From Streptomyces sp. NRRL F-525 (GTDB taxonomy: Bacteria; Actinomycetota; Actinomycetes; Streptomycetales; Streptomycetaceae), in assembly GCF_000716605.1 (NCBI RefSeq), contig NZ_JNXE01000009.1:206800-270799 (forward strand): a stretch of DNA of 64,000 nt. The letters run 5' to 3'. The number at the start of each line of letters is the position of its first letter. Position 1 is the stretch's first letter. A program made the position numbers and the translations under genes. This document shows positions 9,054-15,835 of the stretch, in pieces. Under the pieces are notes generated by a model, which did no database searches, was not told the origin of the DNA, and worked only from the letters and a program-made list of their open reading frames with translations.

Positions 9054-10525
9054 AGAACGTCCTCAACCGGTTCCTGCACCGGTTCCGGACCCTGCCGATC
9101 CGGTCCCGGCTGGCGATGCTGGTCGCTGCGGCGGTGGCGTTCGGGGTTGCGGCGGTTTCGGTGACCTGTTGGTTCATCGTGCAGGGGAAGTTGTACGAGC
9201 AGTTGAACAACGACCTGGCGAGGTCGGCGATGAGGGGACCCGACCAGAACCGACAGGCGGTCCAGATCGCCCTCTTCAACTGCTCGGCGACTCCGCAGGG
9301 CGGCAACAGTTTCGTCCGGAACGCCTACTCCCAAGTGGTCACGGAGAAAGGCAAGGTCTGCGTCCAGGGCGACTCCACGGGAGTGGTCAAGGTCACCCAG
9401 TCCGACAAGGACGTGATCAAGAGGGGGGACGAGAACCGGGTCTACTACCGCAACGGCACAGACACGAACGGCAACGAGGTACGCGTGATGACGCGCTTCG
9501 TGTCCCCCACCACCACGACCTCCGGGGCTGTCGGGCCCAACGTCGGGCTCGTGGTCGCGGTACCCCTCAACGGCACCCAGAACACGCTCAACGAACTGGC
9601 CCTGATCCTCCTCCTCGTCTCCGGCATCGGAGTCGTTGGCGCCGGCGCTGCAGGCCTCGCGGTCGCACGTGCAGGTCTCCGTCCCGTCGACAAGCTCACC
9701 GAGGCCGTCGAACACGTGGCCCGTACCGAGGACTTGGCGATCCGTATCCCCGTGGACGAGGACAGCGACGACGAGATCGCCCGCCTCTCCCGCTCGTTCA
9801 ACTCGATGACGACCTCCCTGGCCAACTCCCGCGAGCTGCAACAGCAACTCATCGCGGATGCCGGTCACGAACTCCGTACCCCCCTCACCTCCCTCCGTAC
9901 GAACGTCGAACTCCTCACCCGCAGCGAGGAGACCGGCCGACCGATCCCCCCGGCCGACCGCAAGGCGCTCCTCGCCTCGGTGAAGGCGCAGATGACCGAA
10001 CTGGCGTCTCTGATCGGCGACTTGCAGGAGCTGTCCCGCTCGGAGGGCCAGCGGGGTGAGCGCGTCCAGGTGGTCTCGCTCCAGGACACCGTCGAGGCCG
10101 CGCTCCGCCGAGCCCGCCTGCGCGGCCCGGAGTTGACGATCACGGCCGACGTACAGCCGTGGTTCGTGCAGTCGGAGCCGTCCGCCCTGGAACGCGCGAT
10201 CGTCAACATCCTCGACAACGCGGTGAAGTTCAGCCCCGAGGGCGGCACGATCGAGGTCCAGCTCACCCGCGGCGTCCTCACCGTCCGCGACCACGGCCCC
10301 GGCATCCCGGCCGACGAACTCCCCCACGTCTTCGACCGTTTCTGGCGCTCACCGTCGGCGCGCGCCCTCCCCGGCTCGGGCCTGGGCCTGTCCATCGTCG
10401 CCCGCACGGTCGAACAGGCCGGCGGCGAGGTGACGTTGGCACACGCGCCGGGTGGCGGGACGGTGGCGACGGTACGGATCCCGGGGACACCGACTGCACC
10501 GCCCGAAAGCTCCACCCCTCAGTAA
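9050..10525 (+). CDS. Sensor histidine kinase (MprB-like)
   Basis: This 491-residue membrane kinase has a first membrane helix near residues 20-42 ([20 protein letters not shown]), an extracytoplasmic sensor of about 130 residues, and a second helix ([20 protein letters not shown]). A HAMP domain follows, then the dimerisation box with phospho-His ([20 protein letters not shown]) and an HATPase domain with N box [15 protein letters not shown]1 box [11 protein letters not shown] and G2 box GSGLGLSIV. It phosphorylates the response regulator encoded just upstream, whose gene overlaps it by four bases. The sensor region contains two Cys that could form a disulfide. A strong hairpin 11 bases after the stop ends the operon. 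Confidence 0.9.
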   Translation: MKNVLNRFLHRFRTLPIRSRLAMLVAAAVAFGVAAVSVTCWFIVQGKLYEQLNNDLARSAMRGPDQNRQAVQIALFNCSATPQGGNSFVRNAYSQVVTEKGKVCVQGDSTGVVKVTQSDKDVIKRGDENRVYYRNGTDTNGNEVRVMTRFVSPTTTTSGAVGPNVGLVVAVPLNGTQNTLNELALILLLVSGIGVVGAGAAGLAVARAGLRPVDKLTEAVEHVARTEDLAIRIPVDEDSDDEIARLSRSFNSMTTSLANSRELQQQLIADAGHELRTPLTSLRTNVELLTRSEETGRPIPPADRKALLASVKAQMTELASLIGDLQELSRSEGQRGERVQVVSLQDTVEAALRRARLRGPELTITADVQPWFVQSEPSALERAIVNILDNAVKFSPEGGTIEVQLTRGVLTVRDHGPGIPADELPHVFDRFWRSPSARALPGSGLGLSIVARTVEQAGGEVTLAHAPGGGTVATVRIPGTPTAPPESSTPQ

Positions 10526-10536
10526 GCAAGTTGAAA

Positions 10537-10569
10537 AAGTGTGACACTTCGGCAGGAAGTGTCACACTT
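10537..10569 (+). terminator. Hairpin after the two-component operon
   Basis: A perfect 13-bp inverted repeat (AAGTGTGACACTT and AAGTGTCACACTT) flanks a seven-base loop, 11 bases after the kinase stop codon. Each arm is also nearly self-complementary around its central base. There is no clear T tract, which is usual in Streptomyces. A terminator is the simplest reading, but a protein-binding site is possible. Confidence 0.65.
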
Positions 10570-10724
10570 CGCGGAGGGGAGGGTGGGGGGGGTGTCGGCA
10601 TCTGCCCGTCGTATTCGCCCTCAGTGCCAGTGAACTCGGCCTGCGGCAGGGCGCAGTACAGGGCGTGACAGGTGTCCGGTCCGCCGTACCCATCACGGAT
10701 CAAGGACCACAACCTTGAGGTGGT

Positions 10725-10768
10725 GGGCGGATCTGTTCCGACACCGGCCGGTGGCAGCAGATCCGCCC
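10725..10768 (-). terminator. Hairpin after the DUF397 gene
   Basis: An 11-bp inverted repeat, GGGCGGATCTG and CAGATCCGCCC, with a 22-base loop lies five bases beyond the stop of the minus-strand DUF397 gene. The loop itself contains CCGGCCGG and can fold further. It probably ends the XRE/DUF397 transcript. Confidence 0.6.
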
Positions 10769-10773
10769 TGCGC

Positions 10774-10983
10774 TCACAGAGTCGAGGAACTCTTGACCGC
10801 CTCGACGAATGATCCCCAGGGCGACCAGCCGAAGATCAGCGGACTGCCCGACGGGGCCTTGCTGTCCCGCACGGGGACCAGGCCGGTGTAGCCGTCGGCG
10901 ACCTCGACGCAGTTGTTGTCTCCCCCGTCGCTGTAGCTCGACTTGCGCCAGGCGGCTGTGCTGAGGTCGGGGGTGGACTTCAT
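10774..10983 (-). CDS. DUF397 domain protein
   Basis: This 69-residue protein begins MKSTPDLSTAAWRKSSYSDG and continues DNNCVEVADGYTGLVPVRDSKAPSG, the standard DUF397 pattern (W-RKSSYS, NCVEVA, V-VRDSK). In streptomycetes these small proteins are almost always encoded beside an XRE regulator with a DUF5753 domain and are thought to act as a pair; bldB-related and toxin-antitoxin-like roles have been proposed. Its ATG overlaps the stop of the upstream XRE gene (ATGA), so translation is coupled. Direct biochemical function is unknown. Confidence 0.85.
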   Translation of the reverse strand: MKSTPDLSTAAWRKSSYSDGGDNNCVEVADGYTGLVPVRDSKAPSGSPLIFGWSPWGSFVEAVKSSSTL

Positions 10984-11804
10984 GATCTGTGTTCCTCCAG
11001 TACGTCCCTGATGAACGCGAGCGAGTCCGACGGGGACAACGCAAGATCCCTGAGCCGATCGTAGGACAGTCGGTGTCGCAGAACGTCGTCCGGTTCCTCG
11101 ATCAGTTCGCCTCGGCTGTTGCCCTCCGTGTAGGCAACGGCACTTCCGTCCTGCTGCCACAACAGCGTCACGGTGCCGTTCATGTGGTGGTGTACCCCGG
11201 CGCTGAACGGCAGCACTTGAAGCGCCACGTTGGGCCACATCGCAACAGCCTCAAGACGCAGCAACTGATCGGCCCAGGTCTTCCCACTCGCGGCAGGGCG
11301 CCGGAACGCGAACTCGTCCATGATGATGCGCACGTTGGGCTCCGGATTCTGCTGCAACAGGTACTGCCTGCCCAGCCGTAGCGCCACCTGTTCCTCGACC
11401 AGTTCCGCACGATCAGGTGTTGTCTGGGCCCCGGACAACACCTCCCGAGCGAAATCCTCGGTCTGCACCAGTCCAGGTACACCCAGCGCGAACTTCCACA
11501 TGACCCGCGCTGTCGCCTCCAGCCCCATGAACCGCTTGTACTGGTCCTTGAACGCGTCCAGCCGAGCCGCCTTCCAGTGACTGACGAGCAGCTCACCGGC
11601 CTCGTAATAGACGTCCAAGTCCTCCATCACCGTCACCTTGGACAACCGCTCCCCCGACTCCAGTCGGCTCAGGTAGCTCTTGTCGTAGCCGGTGTCCTCC
11701 GCCAACTGCCCGAGTGACTTCCCCGCCTTCTCCCGCAGATACCGGAGTGTCCGGCCCAGTACCGCGCGCCCCGACTCACCCTCGGCGTCAACCTGTTCGG
11801 TCAC
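10980..11804 (-). CDS. XRE-family regulator with DUF5753 domain
   Basis: The 274-residue protein has an N-terminal helix-turn-helix (LGRTLRYLREKAGKSLGQLA, YDKSYLSRLESGERL) and a long C-terminal DUF5753 domain (VPGLVQTEDFAREVLSG, VRIIMDEFAFRRP, VLPFSAGVHHHMNGTVTLL). This is the common Streptomyces partner of DUF397 proteins. The GTG at 11804 is chosen because GGGGAGGGGTGAC precedes it closely, although an in-frame ATG exists further upstream. It is divergent from the small genes starting at 11941, with 136 bases between, where a shared control region would lie. Confidence 0.85.
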   Translation of the reverse strand: MTEQVDAEGESGRAVLGRTLRYLREKAGKSLGQLAEDTGYDKSYLSRLESGERLSKVTVMEDLDVYYEAGELLVSHWKAARLDAFKDQYKRFMGLEATARVMWKFALGVPGLVQTEDFAREVLSGAQTTPDRAELVEEQVALRLGRQYLLQQNPEPNVRIIMDEFAFRRPAASGKTWADQLLRLEAVAMWPNVALQVLPFSAGVHHHMNGTVTLLWQQDGSAVAYTEGNSRGELIEEPDDVLRHRLSYDRLRDLALSPSDSLAFIRDVLEEHRS

Positions 11805-11940
11805 GTCACCCCTCCCCGTTGCCTGGGCCCGCAGACAACGCCAACCCTCTTCCGCAGCGTACGCCGCACCGGTGACCATCGAGGCACGAACGGTAATCAC
11901 CGCTCGTCAGGACCCCGGCAGGAGAGAGGAGCGCAGCGGA

Positions 11941-12006
11941 ATGAGTGAACGCGTCGTAGGAATCCGGGAGTTACTGCTTGCCCAACGAGTGGTGGTACGC
12001 GCATGA
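11941..12006 (+). CDS. Possible 21-residue peptide overlapping the next gene
   Basis: A tiny ORF reads MSERVVGIRELLLAQRVVVRA and stops at TGA that overlaps the ATG of the next gene (ATGA). An AGGAG lies about ten bases before its start. It may be a real small protein or a translational coupling leader for the 12003 gene. The coupling geometry is the best evidence for translation. No family is recognised. Confidence 0.4.
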   Translation: MSERVVGIRELLLAQRVVVRA

Positions 12007-12308
12007 GCGTTCCCAACACCACCCGCAACGAACTCCGGTTGCTCCCCTGGACCACCCCCGACGGCAAGCCCTGCTACCTCAGCGCCGACAGCCACGACAG
12101 CCGTCTCTCGCTCCTCGCCGACGACATCGAGGCGGCCCAACTCGACTCCGGGGAACAGGTGTTGGCCGGAGCCAAGGCCGTGCTCGCGGACCCGAAGGCC
12201 GGTGAACGGGCCGTACGGTTCGCGCTCACCAGGGCGTCGGAATCCCTCGGCGACGTACTCCGCATCGCCGTCAGCCGAGGCGAACGCGTCCCGGGGTGCG
12301 AACGGTGA
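12003..12308 (+). CDS. Hypothetical protein (101 aa), divergent from XRE/DUF397 pair
   Basis: The protein reads MSVPNTTRNELRLLPWTTPD and continues with an Asp/Glu/Ala-rich helical segment (LLADDIEAAQLDSGEQVLAGAKAVL). The composition and codon bias fit a real cytoplasmic gene. I do not recognise the domain. Similar short proteins are frequently found next to XRE/DUF397 loci in streptomycetes, so it may belong to that module. The start overlaps the preceding 21-residue ORF, and no separate ribosome site is obvious, consistent with coupled translation. Confidence 0.6.
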   Translation: MSVPNTTRNELRLLPWTTPDGKPCYLSADSHDSRLSLLADDIEAAQLDSGEQVLAGAKAVLADPKAGERAVRFALTRASESLGDVLRIAVSRGERVPGCER

Positions 12309-12433
12309 CCCCGGACCGGTCCCGTCCGCTGACCTCGGGGCCCTTCATCGTCCCTGCGCACCGGCCCCCGCCGCCTCCTGACAAGCACAGTTTGCCGATC
12401 TACCATCTACCCGTCCTACACGGGGGAGTCGGC

Positions 12434-13183
12434 ATGGGCCAGGACGTGCACGAGCGCGGCATCGAGCGGGAGTACGGGCGACGGAGACGGATCCGCCTCG
12501 GGTGGTTCGCCTTGATGGGGGTTGCCGTCGCTAACTCCGTCTACCAGATGAATCGGGACCCCAATATCGTCGGCGAGCGGGCCCGGCTGGTCGCCGACGT
12601 CCTGCTGCTGTGGTTGTTCGTCTGGGCTCTGCTCACCAGTTGGCGCCAGCGCACCTTCGTCACGGCGGACGGGATCGCCGTGCGCGGAGCCGTACGGATC
12701 CGGCGCCGGACCTGGCACGACATCTACGACATCCGTGTCGAGCCCCGCCGCAACCAGCGCAGCGGCGACTCCCAGTGGCTCACCTTCCTCTACGACAACG
12801 ACGGCCGGCGCCTGCTTCTCCCACACGTCGACGACGGTCAACTCCCGGAATTCGGCGCCGAGATCGATGGTCTGCGCGAGACGGCCGCCCGGCAGCGCGG
12901 CATGGCCTGTGAGCTGCGGCCCGAGGTCGAGGAGCGGATCCGGCGGCAGGCCGGTCACCGTAAGGCCTGGGAACGGGCCACCAGCGGCGCCCTGTTCGTC
13001 CTGCTGGCCATGTTCCTGGTCACGCTGTGGCGGATAGCGACCGGCCGGGACGCCGAGCCGCTGCTACTGCTCGTCTGCGTTCCTCTCGGCGCCTTCGCCC
13101 TGTTCGCCGCTCTCCTGCACTGGCGCTGGGAGTCCCAAGTCCCGCCCCCTGGACGCGGCTTCCGGGAGCAGCCCCCGCTCTAG
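12434..13183 (+). CDS. PH-domain-like membrane protein
   Basis: This 249-residue protein has two hydrophobic segments near the N-terminus (WFALMGVAVANSVYQ; VADVLLLWLFVWALLTSW) and two near the C-terminus (ALFVLLAMFLVTLWRIAT; PLLLLVCVPLGAFALFAALL). Between them lies TFVTADGIAVRGAVRIRRRTWHDIYDIRVE, the strand pattern of bacterial PH-like domains (a 'v.t..Gi.vr....r...W.di..i' motif). The function of such proteins is unknown; they may scaffold at the membrane. The ATG at 12434 is preceded by GGGGGAG at five bases and was preferred over longer in-frame starts. It converges with the epoxide hydrolase gene. Confidence 0.65.
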   Translation: MGQDVHERGIEREYGRRRRIRLGWFALMGVAVANSVYQMNRDPNIVGERARLVADVLLLWLFVWALLTSWRQRTFVTADGIAVRGAVRIRRRTWHDIYDIRVEPRRNQRSGDSQWLTFLYDNDGRRLLLPHVDDGQLPEFGAEIDGLRETAARQRGMACELRPEVEERIRRQAGHRKAWERATSGALFVLLAMFLVTLWRIATGRDAEPLLLLVCVPLGAFALFAALLHWRWESQVPPPGRGFREQPPL

Positions 13184-13198
13184 CCGTACGACATCAGC

Positions 13199-14374
13199 TC
13201 AACTCACCGACCTGAAGAACTCGGTGATGTCCCCGGCCAGCAACTCCGGTTCCTCGTGGGCCGGGAAATGACCACCGCGCGGCATCGTGGTGTACCGGGT
13301 GAGGTGGTACTTGCGTTCCACGAAGCCGCGAGGGGCGGGGGCGCCGAGGTTGGCGGGGAACAGGGCCAGGGCGGTTGGTACCTCCACCCGGTCCAGCTTT
13401 GGGATGAGGCCCTGGCCGGACGCGTAGTAGGGGATGAACGACGTCCCGATCGTGTTCGTGAACCAGTACAGCGACGCCTGGGTGAGAAGGAAGTCGTCCG
13501 TGAAGCGGGTCGAGAGGTTCCCTTCGCAGTCGCTCCAGGAACGGTACTTCTCCAGCATCCAACCCAGCAGGCCCGATGGGGAGTCGCTCAGGCCCTGGGC
13601 CAAGGTCATTGGGCGGGTGCGTTGTTGGTGGGCGTAGGCGCCTTCTTCCTGGGACCAGGCGCCGAAGGTGGTCAGGTACTCCCGTTCCTCGTCGGTCAGT
13701 TGGGCGGCGGTGGGGTCCGGGGGCGTGCTCAGGATGTCCAGCAGGTGGATGCCGACCACGCTCTCGGGGTGGGCCTGGCCGAGGCGTGCCGTGATTCCCG
13801 AACCCAGGTCGCCGCCGTGTGCGCCGTAGTGCTCGAAGCCCAACTCGTCGCGCATCAGGCGGTGCCACAGTTCGTGGGTGGGTGGTGACTGGGCCGTCAG
13901 GCTCGGGGGCGGGGACGAGAACGTGAAGCCCGGGAGGGACGGCACGATCACCGTGAAGGCGTGCTGCGGGTCGCCGCCGTAGCTCGACGGTGTCGAGAGC
14001 CTTCGGGCCAATTCCACCAGTTCGTAGAACGTGCTCGGCCAGCCGTTGGTCAGGACGAGGGGCGGCAGGGTTCCGACTCGTTCGGCGTCGAAGCGTAGGT
14101 AGTGGACCGTCATGCCCTCGATCTCGGCGAAGTGGGACGGCAGGGCGTTGATCTCCGTCTCGTGGGCGCGCCAGTCGTAGCCGTCGGACCAGTACTCCGT
14201 CAGTCGCCTCAGCTCTTTGCTGTCCGTGCCCGCCTGCCACTCGGTTACGGGCCACGGTTCCGCCCACCTCGTGCCGCGCAGGCGGGCCCGTAGGTCGCCG
14301 AGGGCCGCTTCCGGGACCTCCAGCAAGGGGCTGGGGGTGGTGTCCGTCGTTGAGGTCGTCCATGTTTTCGACAC
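13199..14374 (-). CDS. Epoxide hydrolase (microsomal type, with N-terminal EH domain)
   Basis: The 391-residue alpha/beta hydrolase carries the epoxide-hydrolase N-terminal domain (LEVPEAALGDLRARLRGTRW, YWSDGYDWRAHETEINALPS), then LPPLVLTNGWPSTFYE (oxyanion region), the nucleophile motif HGGDLGSGITA (Asp, as in microsomal epoxide hydrolases) and a C-terminal catalytic His in MPRGGHFPAHEEP. It probably opens epoxides to diols for detoxification. Expression looks leaderless: TTGACG, 17 bases, TACGTT, then six bases to the GTG start. A CGNR regulator is divergently encoded, and a palindrome overlaps the hydrolase promoter, so this is the likely target of that regulator. Confidence 0.85.
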   Translation of the reverse strand: MSKTWTTSTTDTTPSPLLEVPEAALGDLRARLRGTRWAEPWPVTEWQAGTDSKELRRLTEYWSDGYDWRAHETEINALPSHFAEIEGMTVHYLRFDAERVGTLPPLVLTNGWPSTFYELVELARRLSTPSSYGGDPQHAFTVIVPSLPGFTFSSPPPSLTAQSPPTHELWHRLMRDELGFEHYGAHGGDLGSGITARLGQAHPESVVGIHLLDILSTPPDPTAAQLTDEEREYLTTFGAWSQEEGAYAHQQRTRPMTLAQGLSDSPSGLLGWMLEKYRSWSDCEGNLSTRFTDDFLLTQASLYWFTNTIGTSFIPYYASGQGLIPKLDRVEVPTALALFPANLGAPAPRGFVERKYHLTRYTTMPRGGHFPAHEEPELLAGDITEFFRSVS

Positions 14375-14380
14375 CTCTGA

Positions 14381-14409
14381 AACGTATAGCCGGTGTCACA
14401 TGTCGTCAA
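14381..14409 (-). promoter_or_regulatory. Sigma70-like promoter of the epoxide hydrolase gene
   Basis: On the minus strand TTGACG (14409-14404) and TACGTT (14386-14381) are separated by 17 bases, and the GTG start lies six bases after the -10, implying a leaderless transcript. Confidence 0.65.
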
Positions 14410-14416
14410 CACCGGC
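14389..14416. promoter_or_regulatory. Palindromic operator between epoxide hydrolase and CGNR regulator
   Basis: A perfect inverted repeat, GCCGGTGT and ACACCGGC, with a 12-base spacer overlaps the -35 and spacer of the hydrolase promoter and lies just before the -10 of the divergent regulator gene. It is a good candidate binding site for the CGNR protein. Confidence 0.5.
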
Positions 14417-14435
14417 TTCGCGGTACGGTGGTGTC

Positions 14436-14996
14436 GTGAGTGATGGCGTCGTAGATCTCGTCCTGGTCGAGCAGTTCCTCAACACGCTCGACGAAAGATC
14501 CTTCAGCTGGCACGGGGAGCGGCACACCGGCAACGATGAACTGACCTCCATCCAGGGCCTGTTGGCGTGGCTGGAGGAGCATGGGCTGGTCAGCTCGGGG
14601 CAGGAACTGGGGCCGTCCGATCTGACCGCCGCCCTCGCGCTCCGGGCCGGTCTGCGGGATGCCCTCACCAGCGCAACCGACGACGCCGATGGCACCGACC
14701 GTGCCAAGACCGCTCGGACCCTCGCCCGTTTTCCCCTGGTGCTGGCTCCGGACGCGGGCGGAAGCGGGCTGCGGCTCGTCGCCGACAGCGGTGCGCCGGG
14801 CCTCGACGCCATCGTGGAGACGGTCGCCGCCAGCGTCGCCGGTGGTGGCTGGAGTCGTCTGAAACTGTGCGCCTCGCCGGACTGCCGTTGGGCCTTCTAC
14901 GACACCTCGCGCAACGGCCGCGGCCGCTGGTGCTCGATGGACGCCTGCGGGAACCGGAACAAGACCCGTGCCTACCGTCGCCGCCACGCGGACTGA
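14436..14996 (+). CDS. CGNR zinc-finger transcriptional regulator (ABATE domain)
   Basis: This 186-residue protein has an N-terminal ABATE-type domain (LVEQFLNTLDERSFSWHGER) and a C-terminal CGNR zinc finger: LKLCASPDCRWAFYDTSRNG, then CSMDACGNRNKTRAYRRRHA. Four Cys provide the metal site and the basic tail binds DNA. It probably represses or activates the divergent epoxide hydrolase gene. The GTG at 14436 is preferred over the ATG at 14400, because 14400 lies within the hydrolase promoter and a TACGGT -10 at 14424-14429 stands six bases before the GTG, implying a leaderless mRNA. Confidence 0.85.
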   Translation: MSDGVVDLVLVEQFLNTLDERSFSWHGERHTGNDELTSIQGLLAWLEEHGLVSSGQELGPSDLTAALALRAGLRDALTSATDDADGTDRAKTARTLARFPLVLAPDAGGSGLRLVADSGAPGLDAIVETVAASVAGGGWSRLKLCASPDCRWAFYDTSRNGRGRWCSMDACGNRNKTRAYRRRHAD

Positions 14997-15075
14997 GGAG
15001 ACGCCCCCGCCAGTCCTCAGCCCTCGCATGACCAACTGCCAGCCCCGCCACAGGCGTTCGTCCCACCGTGTCGGC

Positions 15076-15834
15076 ATGGCGCCGAAGATTCTCCTGGCCG
15101 ACGACGACGAAGACGTGCGGGAAGGGATCGGCAGGCTGCTCCGGTACGAGGGGTACGAGACCGTCCTCGCCGGGGACGGGCGTACCGCGCTCGATCTGCT
15201 CGGCGTATCTCTCGGCGCATCTCTGGGCCTGTCCCTCGGTGTGCCGGAGGATTCCGCCGCGCCGGACCTCGTGCTGATGGACGTCACCATGCCCGAGTTG
15301 GACGGACTCGCCGCCACCCGCCGCATCCGCGCCTCCGGGTCCACCGTGCCGATCCTGATGATCACCGGGCGGGACGCCGTCGGCGACCGGATCGTCGCCC
15401 TCGACAACGGGGCCGACGACTATCTCAGCAAACCGTTCGCCGTCGAGGAACTCCTCGCCCGCGTACGGGCGTTGCTGCGGCGCAGTGCCCAACACACCCC
15501 GGCCGCCGACACGTTGCCCGAGCTCGAACGGCTCGTCTTCCAGGATCTGGTCATGGACCTGCGTACCCGTACCGTCACCCGTGACGGACGGCCGCTCGAT
15601 CTCACGCGGACCGAATTCCTGCTGCTGGAGCACCTGTTGAGGCATCCGGGCACCGCGCTCACCCGGTCCCGGATCCACCGGCAGGTGTGGGGCTTCGACT
15701 TCGAGCCCGCGTCCAACACGCTCGACGTGTACGTCATGTACCTGCGCCGGAAACTGGAGAGCCGCGGCGAACCGCGGCTCATCCACACCGTGCGGGGGCT
15801 CGGGTACAGCCTCCGGGCCGCTCCGCCTACGTGA
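15076..15834 (+). CDS. Orphan OmpR-family response regulator with an insert in the receiver
   Basis: The 252-residue regulator has receiver motifs LLADDDEDV, phospho-acceptor Asp in VLMDVTMPELDG, Lys in DYLSKPFAVEELL, and a winged-helix domain ([33 protein letters not shown]). It closely resembles the MprA-like regulator at 8316. Between helix 2 and strand 3 of the receiver lies an extra repetitive stretch, LGVSLGASLGLSLGVPED, not found in its paralogue. No kinase gene is adjacent. No convincing ribosome site precedes the ATG. An in-frame ATG at 15028 would add 16 residues. It converges with the ABC exporter gene. Confidence 0.8.
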   Translation: MAPKILLADDDEDVREGIGRLLRYEGYETVLAGDGRTALDLLGVSLGASLGLSLGVPEDSAAPDLVLMDVTMPELDGLAATRRIRASGSTVPILMITGRDAVGDRIVALDNGADDYLSKPFAVEELLARVRALLRRSAQHTPAADTLPELERLVFQDLVMDLRTRTVTRDGRPLDLTRTEFLLLEHLLRHPGTALTRSRIHRQVWGFDFEPASNTLDVYVMYLRRKLESRGEPRLIHTVRGLGYSLRAAPPT

Positions 15835-15835
15835 T

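Noticed and set aside
10278..10712. Minus-strand ORF with start MWSLIRDGYGGPD before and inside the kinase gene.
   Set aside because: It is mostly antisense to the histidine kinase, has no recognisable domain and runs through the terminator hairpin.
14400..14436. ATG at 14400 as start of the CGNR gene.
   Set aside because: This ATG lies inside the divergent hydrolase promoter and the palindrome. The GTG at 14436 follows a -10 by six bases.
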